Source of the DNA: Pelomonas sp. Root1444
GTDB taxonomy: Bacteria; Pseudomonadota; Gammaproteobacteria; Burkholderiales; Burkholderiaceae_C
Direction of reading: 5' to 3'
NCBI RefSeq assembly: GCF_001426885.1
Contig: NZ_LMFP01000029.1
Span: 41,250-105,249 of the forward strand
DNA: 64,000 nt
Below the pieces are notes generated by a model that did not search any database, was not told where the DNA came from, and was given only the letters and a program-made list of their open reading frames with translations. Shown here one piece after another: positions 8,878-17,585 of this stretch. Each line of letters starts with the position of its first letter. The first letter of the stretch is position 1. Position numbers and translations under genes: made by a program.

Positions 8878-10230
8878 TCAGCGCCCCGCCAGCTGGGTGA
8901 CCGCCAGGCCCACCAGCGCACACAGCGCCAGCAGCGGCATGACGCCCAGCTTGAAGCGGAACAGCGCCACGCCGGCGCCGATGGCGATCAGCGCCGAGGC
9001 CCAGTCGAAGCGCCCGGCCCAGCCGTCGGGCCACAGCACATGCCAGGCAAAGAACAAGGCGAGGTTCAGGATGACCCCGACGACCGCGGCCGTGATGGCC
9101 GTCAGCGGTGCGGTGAACTTCAGCTTGCCGTGGGTCGACTCGATCAGCGGCCCGCCGGCCAGGATGAAGACGAACGACGGCAGGAAGGTGAAGAAGGTGA
9201 CGACGCAGGCCGCCGCCGTGCCGGCCAGGAAGAGCGCATCGGGCCCGAACAGCTGCCGCGTCCAGCCGCCGACGAAGCCGACGAAGGCGACCACCATGAT
9301 CAGCGGGCCGGGCGTCGTCTCGCCCAGCGCCAGGCCGTCGATCATCTGCGCGCCGGTCAGCCAGTGGTGCTGCTCGACGGCGCCCTGGTAGACATAGGGC
9401 AGCACCGCATAGGCGCCGCCGAAGGTCAGCAGCGCCGCCTTGGTGAAGAACCAGCCCATCTGGGCCAGGGCGCCGTTCAAGCCCTGCGTCGCCACCAGGC
9501 CGGCCATGGCGGCCAGCCAAAGTCCGGCGCCGATGCCGATGACCCGCGCCAGCCGGCCGCGGCTGAAGCGGGCGTGGCGCGGGGTGGGCGTGCCGTCGTC
9601 GATGAGCGCGGGCCCGTAGCCCCGCTGGGCCGCGCCATGGCCGCCGCCCACGGCGAACACCTCCGGCGCCCAGCGCCCGCCGAAATGGCCGATGGCGGCC
9701 GCGCCGAGCACGATGAACGGGAAGGGCAGGTCCAGCGCAAAGATGCCGGCAAAGGCCGCCGCGGCAATGCCCCACAGCCAGCCGTTTTTCAGCGCCCGCG
9801 TGCCGATGCGGTGGGCGGCGTGCACCACCAGCGCCGTCACCGCGGGCTTGAGGCCGTAGAACAGGCCGGCCACCAGCGGCAGCTTGCCGTAGGCCAGGTA
9901 GACCCACGACAGCGCGATCAGGATGAACAGCGACGGCAGCACGAACAGTGCGCCGGCAACCAGCCCGCCGCGCGTGCGGTGCATCAGCCAGCCGATGTAG
10001 GTGGCCAGCTGCTGGGCCTCGGGGCCGGGCAGCAGCATGCAGTAGTTCAGCGCATGCAGGAAGCGCTTCTCGCTGATCCAGCGGCGCCGCTCCACCAGCT
10101 CGGTGTGCATGATGGCGATCTGCCCGGCCGGGCCGCCGAAGCTGATGAAGCCGAGCTTGAGCCAGAAGCGCAGGGCTTCCCAGAAGCCGACGTCCGGCGG
10201 TGCCGTGGTGGGGGAGGGGGCGGTGTCCAA
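8878..10230 (-). CDS. chrA: Chromate transporter ChrA
   Basis: Full-length, two-domain (CHR-CHR) inner membrane transporter of 450 aa that exports chromate by proton antiport. The N-terminal half shows LKLGFISFGGPAGQIAIMH and NYCMLLPGPEAQQLATYIGW, and the second half repeats the pattern with TKAALLTFGGAYAVLPYV and ALGETTPGPLIM, both classic CHR motifs. No chrB-type regulator or other metal gene is adjacent. The upstream region is A+T-richer than its surroundings and contains two direct TTGAT words (10342 and 10354 area) of uncertain meaning. Confidence 0.92.
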   Translation of the reverse strand: MDTAPSPTTAPPDVGFWEALRFWLKLGFISFGGPAGQIAIMHTELVERRRWISEKRFLHALNYCMLLPGPEAQQLATYIGWLMHRTRGGLVAGALFVLPSLFILIALSWVYLAYGKLPLVAGLFYGLKPAVTALVVHAAHRIGTRALKNGWLWGIAAAAFAGIFALDLPFPFIVLGAAAIGHFGGRWAPEVFAVGGGHGAAQRGYGPALIDDGTPTPRHARFSRGRLARVIGIGAGLWLAAMAGLVATQGLNGALAQMGWFFTKAALLTFGGAYAVLPYVYQGAVEQHHWLTGAQMIDGLALGETTPGPLIMVVAFVGFVGGWTRQLFGPDALFLAGTAAACVVTFFTFLPSFVFILAGGPLIESTHGKLKFTAPLTAITAAVVGVILNLALFFAWHVLWPDGWAGRFDWASALIAIGAGVALFRFKLGVMPLLALCALVGLAVTQLAGR

Positions 10231-10380
10231 GGGGCTTGCGGGCGGGTGCGTTCAGGCTACGCAATGTAGAGGCACCGCCGCCGGCACGCCCGGTGCCGCG
10301 ACGGCCCGCAGCTTATGACGCATGACAGTTTTGTTATGGCTTTGATCGAAAACTTGATTGGTCAGGCCGGGCCGCGCGCG

Positions 10381-10466
10381 TTAACGTCGAGTTATTGTTT
10401 GTCTCCTCCTCCCTCCTCGGGTGGATTCAACCCTTCGGGCCGGCTCGGCCGACCGAAGGGTTTTTC
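10381..10466 (+). ncRNA. Candidate small RNA with CU-rich anti-Shine-Dalgarno loop
   Basis: No gene reads rightward here, yet a strong rightward terminator is present (10429-10465). Just before it, CGAG (10388-10391) can pair with CTCG (10416-10419), exposing in the loop CTCCTCCTCCCTCCTC (10403-10418), a perfect complement of ribosome-binding sites. A loop of this kind followed by an intrinsic terminator is how many trans-acting regulatory RNAs of the CCUCC-loop type are built. The 5' end is a guess; no convincing -35/-10 pair was found, although the DNA upstream (10321-10360) is unusually A+T-rich for this genome. An alternative is the end of an unrecognised short transcript. Confidence 0.45.
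10429..10465 (+). terminator. Strong Rho-independent terminator, rightward
   Basis: A 10-bp perfect inverted repeat, AACCCTTCGG (10429-10438) and CCGAAGGGTT (10453-10462), encloses a 14-base GC-rich apex and runs directly into TTTTT (10461-10465). On the minus strand the flank after the stem has only two T residues, so it would be a poor terminator for the leftward acetyltransferase gene that ends at 10481. The direction therefore implies a short rightward transcript. Confidence 0.8.
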
Positions 10467-10480
10467 TTGGCTGGTGCGGT

Positions 10481-13162
10481 TCAGGCGCTTCCAGCCGGCG
10501 GGCGTACCGCGCGGCTCGCGACCACCATCGCGCCGGGCTCGTCCGCGTCGGGCTCGCTCGCGAAGCCCAGCGTCTTCAGCAGGCCCAGCATGGCGCGGTT
10601 CTCGCGCAGCACGTGGCCGACCAGGCGTTGCGTGCCGTTGGCCAGCGCATGGTCCAGCAGGGCCTGCATCAGCAGGCGGCCCAGGCCGCGCCGCTTGAGG
10701 TCGCTGCGCACCATCACGGCGAACTCGGCGTCGACGTTGTCCGGGTCGCGCACCAGGCGCGCCACGCCCAGCGTGCACGGGCCGTCCTGCGCATGCTCGT
10801 CGACGACGATGAAGGCCATCTCGCGCTCGTAGTCGATCTGCGTCATCCGGGCGAGGTCGTCGTGCGACAGCGGGTGCATCGCCTGGAAGAAGCGCATGCG
10901 CAGGTCCTCAGGGTCGGCAGCCTCCAGGAACTCGCGGTGTTGGGCCTCGTCCTCCGGGCGGATGGGCCGCATCAGCAGCATGCGCCCTTGCCAGTGCAGC
11001 CTGCGCACCAGTTCTGCCGGATAGGGCCGCACGGCGAAGCGCTTCATGCCCGATGGCGCCAGCGACGACAGGCGCACCCGCGCATCCAGCGCCAGCACGC
11101 CATGCTCGTCGGCCCACAGCGGGTTGATGTCCAGTTCGGCGACTTCGGGCTGGTCGGCCAGCAGCTGGGCCAGGGCGATCAATGCGTCGCACAGCGCATC
11201 GATGCGCACGGGCGGATGGTCGCGATAGCCCGCCAGCAGCCTGGCCACGCGTGTGCGGCCGATCAGCTCGCGCGCCAGCGTGCGGTTCAGCGGCGGCAGG
11301 GCGATGGCGCGGTCGCCGAGCACCTCGACGGCGGTGCCGCCCTGGCCGAACAGCAGCACGGGGCCGAAGATGGGATCGACGTGCGCGCCGGCGATCAGCT
11401 CCTTGGCATGCGGCCGCTGCGCCATGGCCTGCACGCTGAACCCTTGGATGACGGCCTCCGGGCGCGTGGCGCGCAGATGGGCCAGCATGTCCTCGGCCGC
11501 TGCCCGCACCGCCTCGGCACCGCGCAGGTCCAGGCGCACGCCGCCGGCGTCGGACTTGTGCAGGATGTCGGGGGACACCACCTTCAGCACCACCGGCCCG
11601 TCGATGCGGCCTGCGGCCTCGGCGGCGGCAGCAGGCGACGCGGGCACGCGCAGCGTCGCCACCACCGGGATGCCGTAGGCGGCCAGCAGGTCCTTGGCGT
11701 CGATCTCGTCCAGCCATTCGGACCCGGCTTCCAGCGCCGCCTCGACGATGCGGCGCGCACGCGCGCGGTCCGGCTCGGCATTGGCGGTCGCCGTGGGCGT
11801 CTCGCGCAACACCGCCTGGTTGCGCCGGTAGGTCTGCATCAGCGAGAAGGCACGCACCGCCTCCTCCGGCGTCTCGTAGCCGGCAATGCCGGCCTGCTCG
11901 AAGAGCCGCCGCGCCGGCGCCACCGTGTCGCCGCCCAGCCAGCAGCTCAGCACGCGCCCGCGGTGCGCGGCGATGAGCGGCGCGCAGGCCTGCGCGATGT
12001 CCACGCTCGGCACGATGGCCGTCGGTGCATGCACGAACAGCAGTGCGCCGGCCTCGGGCGCGTCGAACAGCGCCTTGAGCGTGTCGACGTAGCGCTGCGC
12101 CGGTGCGTCGCCGATGATGTCGACGGGGTTGCCATGCGACCACTGGGCCGGCAGCACGGCGTTGAGCCGACGCATCAGCGCCGCGCCCGGCCGGGCCAGC
12201 GTCACGCCGAGCGGGGCGGCGGCGTCGGCCACCATGACGCCGGCGCCGCCGCCGTTGGTCATGACCATCAGGTCCCGGCTCGGGTTGTCGCGAAAGCGCG
12301 CCAGCGTCTGTGCGGCGATGAAGAGCTCGTTCAGCGTGTCGACCCGCAGCATGCCGGCGCGGCGGATGGCGGCGTCGAAGACGATGTCCTCGCCCGCCAG
12401 CGCGCCGGTGTGCGAGGCCGCGGCGCGCATGCCCGCCGGCACCCGGCCGGCCTTGACGACGATGACCGGCTTGGCGCGCGCCGCAGCGCGTGCCGCCGAC
12501 ATGAACTTGCGCGGCGCCGTGATGCTCTCGATGTACAGCAGGATGGCGCGGGTGTGCCGGTCGGTGGCCAGGTGGTCCAGCAGGTCGCCGAAGTCGACGT
12601 CGACATGCTCGCCCAGCGAAACCAGGTGCGAGAAGCCGATCCGCTCCGCGTTGGCCCAATCCAGCAGCGCGGTCAGCAGCGCGCCGGACTGCGACACGAG
12701 GGCCAGCTCGCCCGGCAGCGCGTTGGCCTGGGTGAAGCTGGCGTTCAGCCCGCTGTGCGGGCTCAGCAGGCCGATGCAATTGGGGCCCAGCAGCCGCAGC
12801 GTGTGCGGCCGCGCGGCCTCCAACGCGGCCTGTTTCTGCTGCGCCGTGAGGCCGGCCGTGACGATGATGGCGGCGCGCGTGCCGCGCGCGCCCAGCTGGG
12901 CGATCAGCGGCGCGATGGTGTCGGGCGGCGTGCACAGCACCGCCAGGTCGGGCGTGAACGGCAGTTCCGCCACGCCGGCGAAGCAGCGCACGCCGGCCAG
13001 CGTCGCCAGCCGCGGGTTCACGGGCGCGGCCGGCCCCTCGAAGCTGACGAGGTTCTGCCACACGGTGGTGCCCACCCGGCCGGGCTTGTCCGAGGCGCCG
13101 AAGACGGCAACGGATTGCGGGGAGAGCAGGCGGTCGAGATGGCGTTGCGTCATGCGTCGCAT
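10481..13162 (-). CDS. Pat-type protein lysine acetyltransferase (acyl-CoA synthetase-like plus GNAT)
   Basis: An 893-aa protein with the architecture of Pat/PatZ (YfiQ): CoA-binding domain (about 10-105, SVAVFGASDKPGRVGTTV), succinyl-CoA-ligase-like domains (about 150-460), an ATP-grasp domain (about 485-700, with GPVVLKVVSPDILHKSDAGG) and a C-terminal GNAT acetyltransferase (about 730-880, with VRSDLKRRGLGRLLMQALL). PatZ proteins acetylate lysines of enzymes such as acetyl-CoA synthetase; the NDP-forming half senses acetyl-CoA. The ATG at 13153 is an equally possible start. It is divergent from the universal stress protein gene and lies in a cluster often under oxygen control. Confidence 0.88.
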   Translation of the reverse strand: MRRMTQRHLDRLLSPQSVAVFGASDKPGRVGTTVWQNLVSFEGPAAPVNPRLATLAGVRCFAGVAELPFTPDLAVLCTPPDTIAPLIAQLGARGTRAAIIVTAGLTAQQKQAALEAARPHTLRLLGPNCIGLLSPHSGLNASFTQANALPGELALVSQSGALLTALLDWANAERIGFSHLVSLGEHVDVDFGDLLDHLATDRHTRAILLYIESITAPRKFMSAARAAARAKPVIVVKAGRVPAGMRAAASHTGALAGEDIVFDAAIRRAGMLRVDTLNELFIAAQTLARFRDNPSRDLMVMTNGGGAGVMVADAAAPLGVTLARPGAALMRRLNAVLPAQWSHGNPVDIIGDAPAQRYVDTLKALFDAPEAGALLFVHAPTAIVPSVDIAQACAPLIAAHRGRVLSCWLGGDTVAPARRLFEQAGIAGYETPEEAVRAFSLMQTYRRNQAVLRETPTATANAEPDRARARRIVEAALEAGSEWLDEIDAKDLLAAYGIPVVATLRVPASPAAAAEAAGRIDGPVVLKVVSPDILHKSDAGGVRLDLRGAEAVRAAAEDMLAHLRATRPEAVIQGFSVQAMAQRPHAKELIAGAHVDPIFGPVLLFGQGGTAVEVLGDRAIALPPLNRTLARELIGRTRVARLLAGYRDHPPVRIDALCDALIALAQLLADQPEVAELDINPLWADEHGVLALDARVRLSSLAPSGMKRFAVRPYPAELVRRLHWQGRMLLMRPIRPEDEAQHREFLEAADPEDLRMRFFQAMHPLSHDDLARMTQIDYEREMAFIVVDEHAQDGPCTLGVARLVRDPDNVDAEFAVMVRSDLKRRGLGRLLMQALLDHALANGTQRLVGHVLRENRAMLGLLKTLGFASEPDADEPGAMVVASRAVRPPAGSA

Positions 13163-13225
13163 GGTGTCGGCGGGCCCTGGTGGCCGCCTTGCGCAGCGTC
13201 AAGCGCCGCGGAGGTATGCGTTCCC

Positions 13226-13239
13226 TTGATCAAACGCAA
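13226..13239. promoter_or_regulatory. Imperfect FNR/ANR-like site upstream of usp
   Basis: TTGATCAAACGCAA has a perfect left half of the FNR consensus (TTGAT-N4-ATCAA) and three of five matches in the right half. It lies 64 bases before the universal stress protein start and 64 before the divergent acetyltransferase. Alone it is weak; it gains weight from the perfect site at 16396 in the same cluster. Confidence 0.4.
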
Positions 13240-13302
13240 GGTCGGGCCGCGGGGCGGCGCGCAGCATCGTGCCCTCCAGCGGTTGAGCGCAAGGGGTGGC
13301 CC

Positions 13303-13725
13303 ATGAGGATCGTTCTCGCAGTCGATGGCAGCGCCTACACCAAGCGCATGCTCGGTCATCTCGCGGCCCACGATGAACTGGTGGGCAAGGACAACGAGTT
13401 CATCGCCGCGAACGTGACGGCCGCGGTGCCGCCGCATGCCGCCCGCTTCCTCCCGGCAGAGACGCTGCGGCAGTACTACGTCGACGAGGGCGAGAAGGTG
13501 CTCAAGCCGGTGCGGGAGTTCGCCCGCATGCAGGGCTGGCGCCTGCGCGAACGCCATGCGGTCGGCCATCCGGGCGACACGCTGACGGAGATCGTCGGCG
13601 AGGAAGCACCCGACCTGCTGGTCATGGGCTCCCACGGCCACGGCACGTTTGCGAGTGCGCTGCTGGGTTCGGTGTCGGCGCGGCTGCTGGCGTGCACTCG
13701 GGTGCCGGTGCTGCTGATCCGGTAG
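13303..13725 (+). CDS. Universal stress protein (UspA family)
   Basis: A 140-aa single-domain USP with the ATP-binding-type signature: VLAVDGSAY at the N-terminus and VMGSHGHGTFASALLGS plus VPVLLIR at the C-terminus (G-2x-G-9x-G-S pattern). The start at 13303 follows an AAGGGG ribosome site; upstream in-frame sequence lacks family similarity. Small USPs next to P-type ATPases and AdhP are common in oxygen-limitation regulons of beta- and gammaproteobacteria. The gene is convergent with the ATPase gene, with 34 bases between stops. Confidence 0.88.
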   Translation: MRIVLAVDGSAYTKRMLGHLAAHDELVGKDNEFIAANVTAAVPPHAARFLPAETLRQYYVDEGEKVLKPVREFARMQGWRLRERHAVGHPGDTLTEIVGEEAPDLLVMGSHGHGTFASALLGSVSARLLACTRVPVLLIR

Positions 13726-13759
13726 CCGGCAACCGCCGCCCGCGGCGTGCCAGGGCTGA

Positions 13760-16306
13760 TCAATCGGTCGCCCGCTGCAGCCGCCTGCCCAGGGCGGCGC
13801 CGGCCACCGCCGCGACGACGACCGCCGCCAGGGCGAGCGCCAGATCGCCTGCAGCCGGCACGCCGAAATGCAGCAGCCGGCGTGCCCCGGGCAGCGCGAC
13901 GGCCAGCCCCAACGCGGCGGCAGCTGCCGCGGCCACCGCCCAGAACGCGCGTGCGCTCGCGCCGAACAGCGCGCGCCAGCCGCTGCCCGCCGACATGTTG
14001 GCCGCGACGAGCAGCAGGTTGCCCAGCGTCAGCCCGATGACCGCCAGCGTGCGTGCCGTGTCGGCATCCCGGCCGGCCTGCAGTGCGGCCATGTACACGG
14101 CCAGCGTCGCTGCCAGCAGGCTGCCGCCCTGCGCCAGCCCCTGCCACAGCATGGCCCAGCCGACGATGCCCTCGCTCGCGCGGCGCGGCGGCCTGTGCAT
14201 CAAGCCGGGCGCTTCGGGCGCACTCTCGAAGGCCAGCGAGCACACCGGGTCGATCACCATCTCGGTCAGCACGACATGGGCCGGCAGCATCAACGGCGGC
14301 AGGCCGAACAGCAGCGGCAGCACCGCCAGGCCGGCGACCGGCACATGGATGGCGGTGATGTAGACCATGACGTTGCGCAGGTTGTCGAAGATGCGCCGGC
14401 CCATGCGCACGCCGCCGACGATGCGGCTGAAGTCCTCGTCCAGCAGCACCAGGTCGGCCGCTTCGCGCGCGACGTCGGTGCCGCGCGCGCCCATGGCGAT
14501 GCCGATATGCGCGGCCTTCAGCGCGGGCGCGTCGTTGACGCCGTCGCCCGTCATCGCCACGGTCTCGCCGTTGCGGCGCAGGGCCTGCACGAGCTGCAGC
14601 TTCTGCTGCGGCGCCACCCGCGCGAACACGCGCACGCGGCGCACCGCGTCGGCCAGGGCGTGCTCGTCCATGCGCTGCACCTCCGCGCCGGTCAGCACCC
14701 CGGCGGCGGTCTCGATGCCGGCCTGCTGCGCGATGGCCAGGGCCGTGGCGGCATGGTCGCCGGTGATCATCGCGACGGCGATGCCGGCCGCCCGCGCCTG
14801 GGCCACGGCAGCGGGCACGCTGGCGCGCAGCGGGTCCTCGAAGGCGGTGAAGCCGAGCAGCGTGAAGTGGTGGTCATGCAGGCTGCCAGCCGCCGCCTCG
14901 CCGGCTGGCGCGGTGCCCTCGGCGACGGCGAGCACGCGCAGGCCTTGCGCGGCGAGGTGCTTCACCTGGGTGAGCAGCAGGCCGGTCTGTTGCGCATCAA
15001 GGCGGCACAGCGCGAGCACCGCTTCGGGTGCGCCCTTGGCGGCCAGGCACTGCCGCCCCGCGGCGTCCGTCCAGGCGTGTGCCATCGCCGGCAGCGCGGG
15101 GCTGAGAGGGAATTCGCGCGTCAGCCGCCAGTCGGCATGCAGGAGCGCGGTGCCGGCCAGCGCGGCGTCGCCATGGGCGAGCAGCGCGCGGTCCATGGGG
15201 TCGATGCCACCGCGCCGCGAGGCCAGCATGCCGCATGCCAGCAGCCGGCGCACCGCCTCGGGCAAGGGGGCGCCCGGCTCCACGGGCACGTCGGCAGCGG
15301 CGGTCACCAGGCGGCGCAGGCGCATGCGGTTCTCGGTGAGCGTGCCGGTCTTGTCGACGCACAGCACGGTGGCCGCGCCCAGCGCCTCGATGACGGCCGG
15401 CCGGCGCGTCAGCACCTGGATGCGCGCCAGCCGCCACGCGCCAAGTGCCAGGAACACCGTCAGCGCCATCGGAAACTCTTCCGGCAGCATCGCCATGCCG
15501 AGCGCGATGGCCGACAGCAGGCCCTGCATCCAGTCGCCGTGCAGCAGGCCGTAGCCCACCATGACGGTCGCGCTGACCCCGACGGCCGCCACGCCCAGGG
15601 CCTGCACCAGCCGCCGCAGCTGGCGCTGCAGCGGCGTCGGCTCCGTCTCGATGGCGGCCAGCGACGCGCCGATGCGGCCCACCTGGCTGGCGTGGCCGGT
15701 GGCCGTCACCTCTACGACGGCATGGCCGCTGACGGCCAGCGTGCTGGCGTAGACATGCGGTGCATCCTCGCCGCCGGGCGGTGCGACCGCAGGCGCTGCC
15801 GGCACGGCGCACGCGCGCTTGCGCACCGGCACCGACTCGCCGGTGAGCAGCGACTCGTCGACCTCCAGCCCCGCAGCCTCGCGAACGAGGCCGTCGGCCG
15901 CGACGCGCTCGCCTTCGCCCACCAGGAAGATGTCGCCCGGGACCAGCTCGCGTGCCGGGATGCGACGGCTGTTGCCGTCGCGCACGACGCGCACCTGCGG
16001 CGCCGCCAGCTCGCGCAGGGCGGCCAGCGCATGCTCGCTGCGCCGCTCCTGGAAGATGACCAGCCCCACCGTGACCGCCGCGAAGAACGCGAGCAGCAGG
16101 CCTTCGCCCAGGTCGCCCAGCAGCAGGTAGATCGCCGCGGCGACGACCAGCAGCAGGAACATCGGCTCCGCGACCACCCCGCGCAACGTGCCGAGCAGGC
16201 CGTGGCTGTCGCGGCTCGTGATCTCGTTGGGACCCTGGGCCGCCAGGCGCCGGGCGGCCTCGGCGTCGCTCAGGCCGCCGAGACCGGCGCTGCTGCCTTC
16301 AAGCAT
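13760..16306 (-). CDS. P-type cation-transporting ATPase (P2-type, Ca/Mg-like)
   Basis: An 848-aa membrane ATPase. It shows the cation ATPase N-terminal domain (GGLSDAEAARRLAAQGPNE), the phosphatase TGES motif (SLLTGESVPV), the phosphorylation site VLCVDKTGTLTENRM, the TGDH motif in the P-domain and the hinge MTGDGVNDAPALKAAHIGI. The ion-binding helix M4 has PEEFP where Ca pumps have PEGL, so the ion may not be calcium; a subgroup with PEEFP recurs next to low-oxygen genes but its substrate is unsettled to my knowledge. An excellent GGAGGAG ribosome site precedes the ATG. Two Crp/Fnr-type boxes lie in the divergent region with adhP. Confidence 0.87.
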   Translation of the reverse strand: MLEGSSAGLGGLSDAEAARRLAAQGPNEITSRDSHGLLGTLRGVVAEPMFLLLVVAAAIYLLLGDLGEGLLLAFFAAVTVGLVIFQERRSEHALAALRELAAPQVRVVRDGNSRRIPARELVPGDIFLVGEGERVAADGLVREAAGLEVDESLLTGESVPVRKRACAVPAAPAVAPPGGEDAPHVYASTLAVSGHAVVEVTATGHASQVGRIGASLAAIETEPTPLQRQLRRLVQALGVAAVGVSATVMVGYGLLHGDWMQGLLSAIALGMAMLPEEFPMALTVFLALGAWRLARIQVLTRRPAVIEALGAATVLCVDKTGTLTENRMRLRRLVTAAADVPVEPGAPLPEAVRRLLACGMLASRRGGIDPMDRALLAHGDAALAGTALLHADWRLTREFPLSPALPAMAHAWTDAAGRQCLAAKGAPEAVLALCRLDAQQTGLLLTQVKHLAAQGLRVLAVAEGTAPAGEAAAGSLHDHHFTLLGFTAFEDPLRASVPAAVAQARAAGIAVAMITGDHAATALAIAQQAGIETAAGVLTGAEVQRMDEHALADAVRRVRVFARVAPQQKLQLVQALRRNGETVAMTGDGVNDAPALKAAHIGIAMGARGTDVAREAADLVLLDEDFSRIVGGVRMGRRIFDNLRNVMVYITAIHVPVAGLAVLPLLFGLPPLMLPAHVVLTEMVIDPVCSLAFESAPEAPGLMHRPPRRASEGIVGWAMLWQGLAQGGSLLAATLAVYMAALQAGRDADTARTLAVIGLTLGNLLLVAANMSAGSGWRALFGASARAFWAVAAAAAAALGLAVALPGARRLLHFGVPAAGDLALALAAVVVAAVAGAALGRRLQRATD

Positions 16307-16360
16307 GAATCTCCTCCGAATGGCGAACGGCCCATGAGACCACCGCCGCAGGCCGTCGGC

Positions 16361-16374
16361 TTGACGGCTGTCAA
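16361..16374. promoter_or_regulatory. Crp/Fnr-family-like inverted repeat (variant box)
   Basis: TTGACGGCTGTCAA is a perfect inverted repeat of TTGAC with a 4-base spacer, the same geometry as an FNR box with C/G replacing T/A at the inner position. It lies 54 bases before the ATPase start and its centre is 35 bases from the centre of the perfect box at 16396. It may bind a second Crp/Fnr paralogue or be a weaker FNR site. Confidence 0.45.
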
Positions 16375-16395
16375 GGCGCGGCGCGGGGCTGCCTG

Positions 16396-16409
16396 TTGAT
16401 GTGCATCAA
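16396..16409. promoter_or_regulatory. Perfect FNR/ANR box between P-type ATPase and adhP
   Basis: TTGATGTGCATCAA matches TTGAT-N4-ATCAA exactly. A -10-like GATGAT (16432-16437) is centred 32 bases to the right, which is the spacing of class II FNR promoters (box at -41.5). This predicts a start point near 16444 and oxygen-limited activation of adhP; the leftward ATPase promoter may share the site. The whole 16307-16543 gap is regulatory, without a gene. Confidence 0.75.
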
Positions 16410-16543
16410 CGGGCCCGCCCCGGCCGGCCGGGATGATCGACGCGTCGCGACCTGCCCGGCCTGCCTGCCGTTCGGGCTGAGCACCTGCACCACCACGCCG
16501 CCACCGCGCGGCCAGGGCGACCCATACCGTTCGAGGAGTTCCC

Positions 16544-17569
16544 ATGACCACCACCATGAAAGCCGCAGTCGTCCGCGCCTACCGGGAGCCGTTGTGCCTG
16601 GAGGAGGTCGCCGTGCCCGAGGTGCCGCCGGGGCAGGTGCTCGTCAAGGTGGCCGCCTGCGGCGTCTGCCACACCGACCTGCACGCCGCCGACGGCGACT
16701 GGCCGGTCAAGCCGCCGCTGCCGTTCATCCCGGGGCACGAAGGCGTCGGCCACGTCGCCGCGGTGGGGGCGGGCGTCAAGGGCATCCGCGAAGGCGACCG
16801 GGTGGGCGTGCCGTGGCTGCACACCGCCTGCGGCCATTGCGAGCATTGCCTGACCGGCTGGGAGACGCTGTGCGATGGCCAGCAGATGACCGGCTACACC
16901 GTCAACGGCAGTTTCGCGGAGTACGTGCTGGCCGATCCCGCCTATGTGGGCCACCTGCCCGCGGGCCGCTCGTTCGAGGCGCTGGCGCCCATCCTGTGCG
17001 CCGGCGTGACCGTCTACAAGGGCCTGAAGGTGCTGGACGCCCGGCCGGGGCAATGGGTCGCCATCGTCGGCGTCGGCGGGCTGGGGCACCTGGCGGTGCA
17101 GTACGCGCGCGCCATGGGCTTTCACGTCGTGGCGGTCGACGTCGACGCCGCGAAGTTGCAACTCGCGGCCCAGGTCGGTGCCGAGCTGTGCGTGAACGCG
17201 GCGGAGGTCAACCCCGTCGAGGTGTTGCAGAAGGAACTGCGAGGGGTGCACGGCGTGCTGGTGACCGCCGTGTCGCGCGAGTCGTTCGCCCAGTCGCTGG
17301 GCATGCTGCGCAAGCGCGGCACCATGTCCATGGTCGGCCTGCCGCCGGGCGATTTCGCGCTGCCCATCTTCGACGTCGTGCTGAATGCCAAGACCGTGCG
17401 CGGCTCCATCGTCGGCACGCGCCAGGACTTGAACGAGGCGCTGCAGTTCGCTGCCGAAGGCGTGGTGCATGCCAGCACGAGCACGCACCGGCTGGAGGAC
17501 ATCAACCAGATCTTCGATGGCCTGCGGCAGGGCCGCATCGAGGGGCGTGCCGTGCTGAGCTTCGCCTGA
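16544..17569 (+). CDS. adhP: Zinc-dependent alcohol dehydrogenase AdhP
   Basis: A 341-aa class I-like medium-chain dehydrogenase that interconverts ethanol (or propanol) and aldehyde with NAD. Catalytic zinc ligands are seen in CGVCHTDLH and PFIPGHEGVG, structural zinc cysteines in CGHCEHCLTGWETLC, and the Rossmann motif in VGVGGLGHLAVQYA. The length is that of E. coli AdhP. A GAGGAG ribosome site precedes the ATG. The perfect FNR-type box upstream fits a role in disposing of or using alcohols under low oxygen. Confidence 0.92.
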   Translation: MTTTMKAAVVRAYREPLCLEEVAVPEVPPGQVLVKVAACGVCHTDLHAADGDWPVKPPLPFIPGHEGVGHVAAVGAGVKGIREGDRVGVPWLHTACGHCEHCLTGWETLCDGQQMTGYTVNGSFAEYVLADPAYVGHLPAGRSFEALAPILCAGVTVYKGLKVLDARPGQWVAIVGVGGLGHLAVQYARAMGFHVVAVDVDAAKLQLAAQVGAELCVNAAEVNPVEVLQKELRGVHGVLVTAVSRESFAQSLGMLRKRGTMSMVGLPPGDFALPIFDVVLNAKTVRGSIVGTRQDLNEALQFAAEGVVHASTSTHRLEDINQIFDGLRQGRIEGRAVLSFA

Positions 17570-17585
17570 GGGGTGGTGGCTGCAG

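Noticed and set aside
10342-10359. Two direct TTGAT words upstream of chrA as an FNR site
   Set aside because: They are in direct, not inverted, orientation and the spacing does not fit an FNR box.
13180-13302. An N-terminal extension of the universal stress protein back to 13180
   Set aside because: The added residues are basic nonsense unlike the family, and a good ribosome site lies before 13303.
10421-13306. A 961-codon plus-strand open frame opposite the acetyltransferase gene, starting inside the terminator
   Set aside because: Antisense to a well-defined Pat-type protein and starting in a hairpin; no recognisable domain.
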